Program-made: the position numbers and the translations under genes
Shown: in pieces, positions 33,210 through 41,848 of the stretch
Layout of the letters: each line of letters begins with the position of its first letter
Numbering within the stretch: position 1 is the first letter of the stretch
The notes under the pieces: model-generated
The model's database searches: none
The model's input: only the letters and a program-made list of their open reading frames with translations
What the model was told of the DNA's origin: nothing
Assembly (NCBI RefSeq): GCF_001424565.1
Contig: NZ_LMOL01000005.1
Location: 698,317-762,316, forward strand
Source: Arthrobacter sp. Leaf141
GTDB lineage: Bacteria; Actinomycetota; Actinomycetes; Actinomycetales; Micrococcaceae
DNA: 64,000 nucleotides
Reading direction: 5' to 3'

Positions 33210-33829
33210 TTGGACGGCGGAGTGGAGGTGTCCCGCGGATCGGGTTTCGGGATTACTCCTTCGTCCCCGGGAAGCACCTTGCCCTGATCCCGCTCGGCCT
33301 GATCCTCAACATTCAGCTCCCATGCGTCGCCCGGCGAGCAGGGGGCGGTAGCGCCGATACTGTAGGACTGGTCAGCGGCATCAGTATCGAATTCAGCCCG
33401 GAGGACGGGTCCGCCCTCTGCGAAGACCACCGGGTGTGTTGTCGGGTTTACGGTGCGTACGGTCATGCCCAGGGATTCCCAGTATTCGGCGACGCGTTGG
33501 GCGTCTTTAACGTGTTCCGTTCCCTGGGGTGCCCAGTGGTCGTAGCTGTAGTTGGCACCCTCCACACCTTTTCCGAGGGCGCATTCCTGCGCCCCGGCTA
33601 CACCGTTGCGGGGCCACCACCCGGTGACGTCGAGCTGTTTGGTGGTGTTGATGACGAGCTCGACCACACGGTCCCGTCCATCTCTGGCGCTGACCGTCTG
33701 TTCCGGTGTCGTAGTCTCTGACATTGTGGTGTTTGGCTCCTTCTCAGCGCATGCGGATACCGTCATTCCCATCACGAGTCCGACCAGGGCCGCAGTGAGT
33801 GTCCTCATATGTTTTTTAGCGGCCGGCAT
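33206..33829 (-). CDS. Lipoprotein paired with the DUF1023 hydrolase
   Basis: A 207-residue exported lipoprotein of unknown family: signal peptide with lipobox TVSAC, then a soluble domain with VVELVINTTKQLDVTGWWP, a cysteine-containing middle (GAQECALGKGVEG, TAPCSPGD) and an acidic, Pro-rich tail. The start MPAAKKHMRTL at 33829 lies inside the 3' end of the hydrolase gene (14-base overlap) and has GGAAGG upstream; a start at 33808 is the alternative. The tight overlap suggests coupled synthesis, as in effector-immunity or enzyme-partner pairs, but no function can be read from the sequence. Confidence 0.75.
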   Translation of the reverse strand: MPAAKKHMRTLTAALVGLVMGMTVSACAEKEPNTTMSETTTPEQTVSARDGRDRVVELVINTTKQLDVTGWWPRNGVAGAQECALGKGVEGANYSYDHWAPQGTEHVKDAQRVAEYWESLGMTVRTVNPTTHPVVFAEGGPVLRAEFDTDAADQSYSIGATAPCSPGDAWELNVEDQAERDQGKVLPGDEGVIPKPDPRDTSTPPSK

Positions 33830-35885
33830 TGGACAACCCTTCCAGTAAGTCTTTCTGCAGATCCGTCGGACCCAGGGGCACATACGGGCTCATCTTTTCC
33901 GCTTCGCCTGTGATTGCCCAGACCGTGTTCTTCAGGGATTCAGTCCTCTTGTCGAAGTATCCGGCTTGTTCGCCGTCGTCACCAATGAGCGCGCTATGGT
34001 CTGTTACGGCCCTCCCGGCGTCGCCGCCAGCGTCAGTGCCGAAGGCGTGGGAACCGAACTCAGGTTTGATCGGGTTCACGTGGTGATCGCGGCTGGTTTC
34101 CCGGCCGGTCCAGGCCCACTGGTCTCCGCTTTCGGTTTCCCCAGGTATCTTGTCGCGCGCATGTCCGGAGTATACGTGTCCGACGTTGAGGTCAGCGGCG
34201 GTATGGACGTTGTCCGGTAGTCCTGCGGAGCCAAGGGTGACGAAGTTATCCACCCGGATTCCAGGCTGCGTGAGGGCCACCGCAGCGGTGGTCGTTCCGT
34301 AGGAGTGCGCCACAATATTGAGCTGCGGCGCGCTCTCACCGCGGACTGCAGCCAGGCCGCCGAGGGCTCCCGCCAGCTTCTGCCCACCCGCGACTGCTCG
34401 ATTCACATCAAGAACGCCGACGTCGAGATTGTTGTCCAATGCCGGCACGGGAGGTGTCTCATATCCGATCCAGGACACCACGGCGCTCCCCGAGGGAAGC
34501 TGGTCGTGCAGGTTTTGGGCTGCTTTCGTCCACCCCGTCATGTCATTGCTGGTCGTGCCCATCCCCGGAACAGCGTAGGTGACACTGCCGGCCGTATCGA
34601 GATCACCGACCGACACCGCAGCCAACGGGGGCTTGTCCTCGGTGAAGGAAACTAATTGCCGTTTCTCCCACCCCTCAGGCGTGAATTGCGCCTTTTGGAT
34701 GTTGCGCAGCCCGTCGAGTTGCTTTTGAAAGTTGTTGAGCGTTTGCTCCAATCCGGCCGCCAACGGGGACGCCGCGCCGAAGCCCGCGGGAGTGTCGTAG
34801 ATCAAAGCCTGTATTTGCGCGATCCGGGTCTCCGCATCGGCGACCGCTGCCTTGAGCGCGGTTTGGTTGGCCTGATTCCGGGCCGTATAAGGCACTCCTT
34901 CCAGATTTCCGAAGTCCGTAGGAAACTGTGTCAGCAATAGGTCCTGCCGTTCCGAGAACGGGGTTTTGCTACCCGTTGGCGGGTTCAGGCCTGTCCACCA
35001 CGTGTGGATTTCGCCCGGGTTCATCAGCTGAAGATGAGACCGCAGGGCAGGAGAGGCCGCAATCGTGGCAGCGAGTTCTTTCGCCGACAGGGTCGAGAAC
35101 AAATCTAAGAGTTCCCGATTGCTTAGTGGCGTGACAGCAGCAGCGGCAACATCGAGTGCGGGATTTGAAATGGATCCGCCGCCGGCCGCGGCGAACGCAT
35201 CGGCGATATGTTCAATCCACTTCGCATCAGCCTCGTTTTCGCCCAACAGCCGCTCAAAGCCCCCTGGGAAAGAGTTCGATCCGAGCAGCACCCACGAGCA
35301 GGAAGAGGTAAATGACGCCCAAGCGTTGCGAAGCTGCATGAGGTCTTGCCGCATGCCTGTGTTACCTGCCCTGGCTTGGGCCACGAAGGTGCGTAAATGG
35401 TCGGGAACGGCCGAACTCTTCCCGTCCGAGGACCCAGAGCCCGCGCTGCGGTTGCGTTGGCTGGGGGAGAAGGCCGCTGAAATGGTTGGTGGCGCGATGG
35501 GGGTCTCAGAGGGTTTCGGATCAAAGAGCCCCTCCACTGCGGTGCCGATGTCTCCGATGAAGTTCTCGGGCCTGCTTTCACGTTCAGCTTCCCGCACCTG
35601 CCACGCTGCCAAACGGGATTGGCGCTCGCGTTCCGACCGCGCCTTCTGCTGCGCTTCTTCGATCTGTCCGGCAAGACCGTCAAGTACAGCGGCGAGTTTT
35701 CCACGATCTTCAGCCTCGCTGGAGGAAGCTTCCCTGAACAGGTCGGCGTACGCGCCGGCGAAATCCTCCAGCGCCGTCTCCACCGCGCCACGACGCAACA
35801 CACCCTCATCACGAAGCCGCCCATCCACATCCCTGGCAACCCCGACCAAAGACGTGGCAGCATCATCATCAAACGCTAAAGCCAC
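33816..35885 (-). CDS. WXG100-like/DUF1023 alpha-beta hydrolase, candidate type VII effector
   Basis: A 689-residue protein without signal peptide. The N-terminal 100 residues are helical (MALAFDDDAATSLVGVARDV onward, then a Glu/Arg-rich coiled coil near 65-105), like WXG100/ESX substrates. A second helical block with NAWASF lies at about 160-230. The C-terminal half is a DUF1023 alpha/beta hydrolase: VSVGDLDTAGSVTYAVPGMG, then the nucleophile elbow VAHSYGTT with Ser528. The GTG at 35885 is chosen for GGGGGAG eight bases upstream. Substrate unknown; phospholipase or esterase activity is possible. GC content looks lower than in flanking genes, suggesting transfer. Confidence 0.8.
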   Translation of the reverse strand: MALAFDDDAATSLVGVARDVDGRLRDEGVLRRGAVETALEDFAGAYADLFREASSSEAEDRGKLAAVLDGLAGQIEEAQQKARSERERQSRLAAWQVREAERESRPENFIGDIGTAVEGLFDPKPSETPIAPPTISAAFSPSQRNRSAGSGSSDGKSSAVPDHLRTFVAQARAGNTGMRQDLMQLRNAWASFTSSCSWVLLGSNSFPGGFERLLGENEADAKWIEHIADAFAAAGGGSISNPALDVAAAAVTPLSNRELLDLFSTLSAKELAATIAASPALRSHLQLMNPGEIHTWWTGLNPPTGSKTPFSERQDLLLTQFPTDFGNLEGVPYTARNQANQTALKAAVADAETRIAQIQALIYDTPAGFGAASPLAAGLEQTLNNFQKQLDGLRNIQKAQFTPEGWEKRQLVSFTEDKPPLAAVSVGDLDTAGSVTYAVPGMGTTSNDMTGWTKAAQNLHDQLPSGSAVVSWIGYETPPVPALDNNLDVGVLDVNRAVAGGQKLAGALGGLAAVRGESAPQLNIVAHSYGTTTAAVALTQPGIRVDNFVTLGSAGLPDNVHTAADLNVGHVYSGHARDKIPGETESGDQWAWTGRETSRDHHVNPIKPEFGSHAFGTDAGGDAGRAVTDHSALIGDDGEQAGYFDKRTESLKNTVWAITGEAEKMSPYVPLGPTDLQKDLLEGLSNAGR

Positions 35886-36390
35886 GGTGTTTACTCCCCC
35901 CAAAGGAAAAACGGCGCAGGAACGACTTGGTTCCTGGGCGCCCGGCCCCTGCATCATGCCGCGAGGAAGGGACGGGACTTTGGCTACATTACCAATATGG
36001 ACGATTAATTCCAATAAATTGATAAACTATTCAGGGGCAAGGAAGCCGAACTTCAGCTCACCCTCACCAGGGTTGCAGCGCCGGTTTGGCCGCCTGTGTT
36101 CCACCAGGCCTGGCTGATGCCGGCACCGATATAAGTGCTGGGCAGCGCCGGCAATGGCTACAGCTGAAAGCCGGGTTTTTAGAGTTGTTAATGGATCCCC
36201 AATTTTTCCTTGCCTACCGGAAGAGGCGGGCTGCGGCCCTTAATGCGGTAACAGTGTTCGCCCGGGAAGTACCGGTACGGCAGGGATCTTGCTGGTGCTG
36301 CGGCCCGGGCATAAGATGCCCGAACGCTGTTGTCAGGGATTTATCCCGTCCCCTGGGGGGAACTTGTTGCGACCGCCAAGGAGACTCCTC
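35886..36390. other. AT-rich divergent intergenic region
   Basis: 505 bases between the hydrolase and the secreted-protein gene. It holds a minus-strand promoter candidate (35986-36014) in an AT-rich patch at 35980-36045. Plus-strand reading frames here look non-coding. Nothing else was recognised. Confidence 0.55.
35986..36014 (-). promoter_or_regulatory. Probable sigma-A promoter of the hydrolase operon
   Basis: On the minus strand, TTGGAA (36014-36009) and TAATGT (35991-35986) are spaced by exactly 17 bases in AT-rich DNA, about 100 bases before the GTG start. Confidence 0.5.
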
Positions 36391-36900
36391 ATGAAACGCA
36401 GAACAGCCCCGCTGGTGATGGCCATTGGACTTTTGGCCGGACCGGGAACGGTTACTGCCACAGCCGCCCCGCCAACTCCCACAGATCCCTCGGTTCAGCA
36501 GTTCGATTGCCCCGGTTTCGTCATATCTGCGCAGGTCACGGGAGCTGAAAAGGTGATTCCCCACTCCCTCCACTTTGCCGGTTCCAAGCCCGTCACCCTG
36601 TTTACCAACGTCGCCGCGGCTTCCACGCTAACCCTTTCGGGACCAGCGCCCGCTTTGAAGGTTTTCAGCTCGTCCATCAACGGAACGGTGCGCGTTGCCT
36701 GGGACCCTGGAACCGCTGATTTTATTTACAAAGCCACCGGACGGAACTTGATCACGGTTCCAAAGCACACCGGATATCCGGGCGGCGTGTTCCTGACAGT
36801 AGGCCAGGTGGCTTGGACGCTGGATGGGCCCGTCGACCCTGACGGGGGCCTCACGGGGCCGGGGACCGTCACGGATCTCTGCAGGTTGCTGGCGCCGTAG
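36391..36900 (+). CDS. Small secreted protein of unknown function
   Basis: A 169-residue exported protein. The signal peptide (1-26, LVMAIGLLAGPGTVTATA then APP) is followed by a beta-rich domain with two cysteines (FDCPGF near 39 and TDLCRLL near the end) that may form a disulfide, and ASTLTLSGPAPALKVFSSSI. AAGGAG at 36378-36383 supports the ATG at 36391. It lies between the hydrolase operon and cpaF, on the plus strand, and may be part of the accessory block. I do not recognise the family. Confidence 0.78.
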   Translation: MKRRTAPLVMAIGLLAGPGTVTATAAPPTPTDPSVQQFDCPGFVISAQVTGAEKVIPHSLHFAGSKPVTLFTNVAAASTLTLSGPAPALKVFSSSINGTVRVAWDPGTADFIYKATGRNLITVPKHTGYPGGVFLTVGQVAWTLDGPVDPDGGLTGPGTVTDLCRLLAP

Positions 36901-37046
36901 CGGGAAAGCCGCCGACTTTTGGCTCCGCCGGAAGCAGGGGTTTTCCACATTCGCTGCCGGGTGCCTTGGCACCCCACTCTCAGGTCCCTAGGCTGGACCC
37001 ATTCGCACTGCCTCCAACGGAGGTGGCAGGTTCTACAGGGGTACGC

Positions 37047-38270
37047 ATGGATGCTCTGGGAATAGTCGAGGACGAGGTCCGCGAGCTCATCCGCAGGCGC
37101 GGGCTTGATCCGTTGCGGCAAGCCGTCGAGGTCCGCCGACTGGTGGAGGCTGCCGTCACCGATTACGACGAGCGCTCGCTGCTGGGTACCCTGCCGCCCA
37201 TCGGAGCCTTGGATTCTGCGCGCAGGTTCCTCTTTGACGCGGTGGCAGGGTTCGGCGTCCTGCAACCCCTGCTGGATGACCCCAGCATCGAGGAAATCTG
37301 GCTCAACACGCCGTATGAGATCTACGTGGCGCGGAACGGGGAGTCGGAACTGACCTCGCTGAGCCTCACCGACCAGCAGGTCCGCGACCTCGTGGAACGG
37401 ATGCTGAAGAGCTCAGGACGGCGCCTGGACGTGTCCTCACCCTTCGTGGACGCGTCCCTGCCCGACGGCTCGAGGCTGCACGTGGTGATACCGGATGTGA
37501 CCCGCCGGCATTGGGCAGTAAACATCCGGAAATTCGTGGTTAAGGCCAGCCGGCTGGAACACCTGGTGGAACTGGGAACGCTGACCCCACAGGCCGCAAG
37601 ATTTCTGGGGGCAGCAGTTGCCAGCGGACTGAACATCCTGGTCTCGGGCGCCACGCAGGCAGGAAAAACCACCATGTTGAACTGCCTGGCCGCTGGCATC
37701 GGCAGCCGCGAGCGCGTGATCACCGTGGAGGAAATCTTCGAGCTGCAGTTCCCGTTGCGGGATGTGGTGGGGCTCCAGTGCCGGCAACCAAACCTCGAAG
37801 GCTACGGTGAAATACCCTTGCGTCGTTTGGTGAAGGAGGCGCTGAGGATGCGCCCGGACCGTCTGGTGGTCGGAGAGGTCCGGGAAGCGGAATGCCTGGA
37901 CATGCTGATTGCCCTGAATTCCGGCCTGCCGGGGATGTGCACTGTCCATGCCAACTCGGCGCATGACGCAGTCACCAAGATCTGCACCCTGCCCCTACTG
38001 GCGGGCGAGAATATTTCGAGTGCGTTTGTGGTGCCAACGGTCGCCTCGTGCATCGACCTGGTGGTCCATTGCTGCCGGCAGGCCAACGGCAGGCGGGAAG
38101 TGACGGAAATCCTGTCGCTGGGCCGCCGGGTGGAGAACGGGATCATCGAGTCGTCACTGGTGTTCGCCACCGTGGACGGCGTACTGCAGCCGAGGGCAAA
38201 CTCCATGCCGGAGGCCGAAAAATTTGCCCGGGCAGGCTACGACGTAGCCGCCCTGCTGGATCCCCGATGA
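37047..38270 (+). CDS. cpaF: CpaF/TadA-type pilus assembly ATPase
   Basis: A 407-residue VirB11-family hexameric ATPase that powers Flp/Tad pilus assembly. The N-terminal domain (about 1-140) contains LLDDPSIEEIWLNTPYEIYV; the catalytic domain has Walker A GATQAGKTT (201-209), the VITVEEIFELQ acidic box, the RMRPDRLVVGEVREAE Walker B region, and the MCTVHANSA His box. ATG at 37047 follows AGGGG at 37036-37040. It is the first gene of the tad operon and overlaps the next ATG. A decayed copy of codons 87-137 is at 33029-33178. Confidence 0.93.
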   Translation: MDALGIVEDEVRELIRRRGLDPLRQAVEVRRLVEAAVTDYDERSLLGTLPPIGALDSARRFLFDAVAGFGVLQPLLDDPSIEEIWLNTPYEIYVARNGESELTSLSLTDQQVRDLVERMLKSSGRRLDVSSPFVDASLPDGSRLHVVIPDVTRRHWAVNIRKFVVKASRLEHLVELGTLTPQAARFLGAAVASGLNILVSGATQAGKTTMLNCLAAGIGSRERVITVEEIFELQFPLRDVVGLQCRQPNLEGYGEIPLRRLVKEALRMRPDRLVVGEVREAECLDMLIALNSGLPGMCTVHANSAHDAVTKICTLPLLAGENISSAFVVPTVASCIDLVVHCCRQANGRREVTEILSLGRRVENGIIESSLVFATVDGVLQPRANSMPEAEKFARAGYDVAALLDPR

Positions 38271-39124
38271 TGGCCGCCTTGGCAGGCATGACGGCGGGTG
38301 CAGGGCTCCTCCTTGTTTGGTGGTCCTGCTGGGAATCGCAGGCCGCACGGAAGAGGCCCCGCCGTCCCAACCGGCTCGCCGACCTTTTGGCCGCCTCGGG
38401 GGTCGCAAGGGTGAGTGTCGGAGGCCTGATTGGCTCGTGTCTGGGCCTTGGCGCGGCGGTAGGCGCACTGGTTTTCGCCGTCAGTCGTTCCGTTCCCATC
38501 GCGGCTTGCTTCGGACTTTTCGCCCTGGGGCTTCCCATCACCATCCTGCGGTGGCAGGCGCGGAAGCGGAGCATGATGCTGCGCCAGCTCTGGCCGGATG
38601 TAGTGGATCATCTCCGCTCCGCCATCCGCGCCGGCCTTCCCCTTCCGGAAGCCCTGATCCAGCTGGGCACCAAGGGCCCAGAAGAGCTGCGTCCGGTGTT
38701 CCGGGACTTCGGGGCTGACTACCGGGCCGGAGGGCAGTTCGACGGATCACTGACCAGGCTGAAGGACAGGCTCGCCGACCCTGTCGCCGACCGGATCGTC
38801 GAAGCGCTGCGGCTTACCCGCGAGGTGGGCGGAACGGATCTGGGCCGGTTACTGGGGACTCTCGCCGAATTCCTGCGCGAAAGTGCTCGTACCCGCAGCG
38901 AGCTCGAAGCGCGCCAGTCGTGGACCATCAATGCCGCACGCCTGGCCGTGGCCGCCCCCTGGATTGTCCTGATGCTTCTCGCCACCAGGCCCGAAGCCGT
39001 CCATGCCTACAACACCCCCATGGGGGCCGCCGTGCTGCTGGGTGGACTGGTGGTCTCCCTTACCTGCTATTCAATAATGTTGAAGATCGGCGCCTTGCCC
39101 CAGGAAGAACGGGTACTGCGATGA
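38267..39124 (+). CDS. tadB: TadB-like pilus inner membrane protein
   Basis: A 285-residue GspF/T2SSF-domain protein, an inner membrane platform for the Flp pilus. Hydrophobic segments are near 1-20, 48-90 and 225-275; the cytoplasmic domain between has DVVDHLRSAIRAGLPLPEAL and VGGTDLGRLLGTLAEFLRES, conserved in TadB/TadC. The start ATG at 38267 overlaps the cpaF stop, and its own stop overlaps tadC, so the operon is translationally coupled. Confidence 0.88.
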   Translation: MMAALAGMTAGAGLLLVWWSCWESQAARKRPRRPNRLADLLAASGVARVSVGGLIGSCLGLGAAVGALVFAVSRSVPIAACFGLFALGLPITILRWQARKRSMMLRQLWPDVVDHLRSAIRAGLPLPEALIQLGTKGPEELRPVFRDFGADYRAGGQFDGSLTRLKDRLADPVADRIVEALRLTREVGGTDLGRLLGTLAEFLRESARTRSELEARQSWTINAARLAVAAPWIVLMLLATRPEAVHAYNTPMGAAVLLGGLVVSLTCYSIMLKIGALPQEERVLR

Positions 39125-40062
39125 ACGGCATCCTCACCGCGGGCATCGTTGTAGGGCTCTCGCTGGGCATTGGCCTGTGGCTTGTTGTTGCCAGGTCACC
39201 GCTGATGCGGGCCACCACTCTCGCGCAGCGGATCGAACCGCAACTGCGCTCGCAGAACCTCACATCACGGTTGCTCCTCGCCGGCGATACCCACCCGGCT
39301 CCGTTCGGCCCGCTGGCAGGTATCCTTCGGCCTGTACTGCATGACGCGCTGGCCGCCCTGGGCCGGTTGAACCCATCTGCCGGTGGCGCGGCACGCCGCC
39401 TGGCGCAGGCGGGCATCACCAAATCGGTCCTCGACTTCCGCGTGGAACAACTGGTGTGGGCAGCCTGCGGGTTCATCGCAGTCCTCGCCATCATGGTACC
39501 CGGGTCAGCATCCGGGCGGCTCAGTCCGGTGCTGGCCGCCGTCCTGGTCGCAGCCGGCGCCGTGGGTGGGTTCGTCGGCCGGGACTACTGGCTGGGAGTC
39601 CAAATCCGGCGGCGGGCGGTCCGTATGCTGGCAGAATTTCCCAGCCTCGCAGAGCTGATGGCGCTCGCGGTCAGCGCCGGTGAGAGCGCCACCGGGAGCC
39701 TGGACCGCATTTGCAGGACTGCCCGGGGAGAGCTGGCCCGCGAGTTTGCGATGATCCTTGCCGAGACCCGGTCAGGCAATCCTTTGGTCCAGGCGTTGCA
39801 GGAGTTTTCCGCGCGCACGGACCTGGCACCTTTGGCCAGGTTCGTTGACGGAATCATCGTGGCGGTTGAACGCGGAACACCCCTGGCTGATGTGCTCCGG
39901 GCGCAGGCCCAGGACGTCCGCGACAACGCCAAACGCGATCTGATGGAAGCCGCCGGCAAGAAGGAGATCGCCATGATGGTGCCCCTGGTGTTTGGCGTCC
40001 TGCCGCTTACCGTCGTCTTCGCAGTTTTCCCCGGTCTCGCCGCCATCAATCTGGGTTTTTAG
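39121..40062 (+). CDS. tadC: TadC-like pilus inner membrane protein
   Basis: A 313-residue T2SSF-domain protein, partner of TadB. It has membrane segments near 3-22, 118-165 and 280-310, and a cytoplasmic part with FPSLAELMALAVSAGESATGS and the motif ARFVDGIIVAVERGTPLADVLRAQA. ATGA overlap with tadB. 89 bases follow before the pilin gene, the only real gap in this operon, which may hold a separate ribosome site for higher pilin output. Confidence 0.88.
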   Translation: MNGILTAGIVVGLSLGIGLWLVVARSPLMRATTLAQRIEPQLRSQNLTSRLLLAGDTHPAPFGPLAGILRPVLHDALAALGRLNPSAGGAARRLAQAGITKSVLDFRVEQLVWAACGFIAVLAIMVPGSASGRLSPVLAAVLVAAGAVGGFVGRDYWLGVQIRRRAVRMLAEFPSLAELMALAVSAGESATGSLDRICRTARGELAREFAMILAETRSGNPLVQALQEFSARTDLAPLARFVDGIIVAVERGTPLADVLRAQAQDVRDNAKRDLMEAAGKKEIAMMVPLVFGVLPLTVVFAVFPGLAAINLGF

Positions 40063-40151
40063 GAAGGCCCGCCGCACTGCCACCAACAAACAGCCAAGGT
40101 CGGGGGACCGGGCGGCCATCTCCGGAAGTACTCAAGAAACAGGACGGTCAA

Positions 40152-40436
40152 ATGAAAACCATCGGACTCCGCGTCGTGGTGGCGCTTGTTATCCTTTTGG
40201 CGCCAACCACCGGTACACACGGGCCCGCCAACCGCCGCCGTGCCCGCACCATCCCCTCCACTGCACAGCGGACCGGTGGCAAAACTCCGGGAAGTGGGCA
40301 CCCGGAACGCGGCGATGTCCCCGGCTGGGTAATGATCACATTGATGTCGGCCGTCCTGGTGGCCGCGCTGCTTGCCTTGGCCGGTCCCGCCCTTGAAGCG
40401 ATGTTCAACCAGGCCATGGACACGGTGGGTGGGTAG
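40152..40436 (+). CDS. Flp-type pilin-like small protein
   Basis: A 94-residue protein. A basic, poorly conserved N-terminus (1-50, with a hydrophobic stretch 6-20) precedes ERGDVPGWVMITLMSAVLVAALL, a Flp-like hydrophobic helix, then a short tail MFNQAMDTVGG. The type matches the actinobacterial DUF4244/Flp pilin subunits that sit between tadC and tadE genes. The pilin would be cut before the hydrophobic helix by a prepilin peptidase; none is in the window. It is placed three bases before the tadE-like gene. Confidence 0.75.
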   Translation: MKTIGLRVVVALVILLAPTTGTHGPANRRRARTIPSTAQRTGGKTPGSGHPERGDVPGWVMITLMSAVLVAALLALAGPALEAMFNQAMDTVGG

Positions 40437-40439
40437 CCC

Positions 40440-40868
40440 GTGTCCACCCCCGCCAGGAGCCGGCTCCGCCAACCGGCGTCCGAGCTTCAGCCGGCGGACG
40501 CCGGCGAACGTGGGTCCGCGGTGGTCGATTTTGTCCTGGTCGGGAGCCTGCTGACTGTTCTGTTCCTTGCGGTCATCCAGCTGACACTGATCCTGCACGT
40601 CCGGAACACCCTTGTTGATGCCGCTGCTTCGGGTGCCCGCTACGGGACCCTCGCCGACCGTAATGCCGCGGATGCGCAGGAGCGGACCCGCAGCCTGATC
40701 GGAACCGCACTGAACCCCGGCTTTGCTGGGGAGGTCAGCACCGGGGAGGTGACCGTACAGGGACTTCGCACCCTCGAAGTGACAGTGCGCGCACCGTTGC
40801 CGGTCATCGGGCTGATCGGACCCCAGGGGATGCTGGAGGTTACGGGCCATGCGGCGGTCCAGCAGTGA
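40440..40868 (+). CDS. TadE-family pseudopilin/pilus assembly protein (first)
   Basis: A 142-residue protein with the TadE signature GERGSAVVDFVLVGSLLTVLF near 23-45: a Gly-Ser-Ala-Val motif followed by an acidic residue in the hydrophobic helix, as in type IV pseudopilins. The remaining 95 residues form a small extracellular domain. The start is GTG at 40440, and the end overlaps the next gene by 20 bases. It acts in Tad pilus assembly or as a minor pilin. Confidence 0.83.
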   Translation: MSTPARSRLRQPASELQPADAGERGSAVVDFVLVGSLLTVLFLAVIQLTLILHVRNTLVDAAASGARYGTLADRNAADAQERTRSLIGTALNPGFAGEVSTGEVTVQGLRTLEVTVRAPLPVIGLIGPQGMLEVTGHAAVQQ

Positions 40869-41361
40869 CCCGCGGAAGAGTGCAGGTCTTCGGATGCCGG
40901 ATGCATTCCCGGCCCTGAACCCACCAGCGGACCCGGATGCAGGAACCGACGGTGAACGGGGGAGCGCGGTGGTGGAATTCACCTTCCTGGCGGTCCTGTT
41001 ACTGGTTCCCCTGGTGTACTTCATCATCACTGCCGGCCAGGTCCAGGGCGCTTCCTTCGCCGTGGCCGGTGCAGCCGACCAGGCCGCCAAGGTGTTTGTG
41101 GCGTCGCCTGCGGAGGTGGACGCCCGCGCCGCCGCCGAGCAGGCAGTTCAGCTAGCCCTTGCGGACTTCGGCCACGGCCTGGATCAGGCCCGGGTGGATA
41201 CCAGCTGCAGCTCCGCTGACTGCCGGGCAGCCGGCTCAACAGTCACTTACACCATCCGGTTGACCGTTCCCCTGCCGTTCATACCCTTTAACAACGGGCT
41301 TGGCCTCCATGCCACGGAGGTGCAGGCCTCATCCACCCAAATGGTCGGCAGGTTCCGGTGA
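40849..41361 (+). CDS. TadE-family pseudopilin/pilus assembly protein (second)
   Basis: A 170-residue TadE-like protein. After a 34-residue leader comes DGERGSAVVEFTFLAVLLLVPLVYF, the classical TadE motif with a glutamate. The extracellular domain has a CSSADC pair likely to be a disulfide. The ATG at 40849 lies within the first tadE gene. The stop overlaps the GTG of the next gene (GTGA). Confidence 0.83.
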   Translation: MRRSSSDPRKSAGLRMPDAFPALNPPADPDAGTDGERGSAVVEFTFLAVLLLVPLVYFIITAGQVQGASFAVAGAADQAAKVFVASPAEVDARAAAEQAVQLALADFGHGLDQARVDTSCSSADCRAAGSTVTYTIRLTVPLPFIPFNNGLGLHATEVQASSTQMVGRFR

Positions 41362-41798
41362 CGCCGCGCGCCGAAGAAGGACAGATCACCGTTATGGTGG
41401 TGGGCTACCTGGCCGTCGCGCTGCTGGTGGCCACCGTGATGCTGGGCATCACCTCGGTGTACCTGGAGCACAAGCGCCTGCTGTCCCTGGCCGACGGCGC
41501 CGCCCTGGCCGCGGCGGACAGCTTCACCCTCGGCGAGGTGGCAGCCCAGTCGGGCAGCCCGGCAGCCCTCCTCGACCCGGGCAGGGTCCGCAGCGCGGCC
41601 ACGGACTTCGTGGCTGGCAGCCCTGCCGCTCTCCGCTTTGACAGCCTGGCTGTGGCGGGGGAGACCGGCACCCGGGACGGAGCCACGGCAGTGGTGGTCC
41701 TGACCGCTGCCGTCCACCCGCCCATCGTGAACTTCCTGGTCCCGGGCGGTATTCCCATCGAAGCCAGGTCCACCGCCCGGTCCCGGCTCACCCGGTGA
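41358..41798 (+). CDS. TadG-like pilus assembly protein
   Basis: A 146-residue protein with one N-terminal membrane helix (EEGQITVMVVGYLAVALLVATV), then YLEHKRLLSLADGAALAAAD, a TadE/TadG and Rv3660c-neighbour type motif (helicase/secretion neighbourhood TadE-like). Last gene of the tad operon, starting with GTG at 41358 in a GTGA overlap. It is a shorter TadG-like form than in Gram-negatives, without a von Willebrand domain. Confidence 0.78.
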   Translation: MTPRAEEGQITVMVVGYLAVALLVATVMLGITSVYLEHKRLLSLADGAALAAADSFTLGEVAAQSGSPAALLDPGRVRSAATDFVAGSPAALRFDSLAVAGETGTRDGATAVVVLTAAVHPPIVNFLVPGGIPIEARSTARSRLTR

Positions 41799-41848
41799 CC
41801 ACGGCACGTGACGGACGGTTTTGCCGGATAGCGTAGGGTTAAACAACC

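Noticed and set aside
32831..33721. 296-codon open frame containing the cpaF-like stretch
   Set aside because: Only residues about 67-116 resemble CpaF; the rest is leader DNA and antisense of the lipoprotein gene. Treated as a relic, not as a CDS.
36086..36394. 102-codon open frame upstream of the small secreted protein
   Set aside because: No ribosome site and unusual cysteine/arginine composition; overlaps the start of the better-supported 36391 gene.
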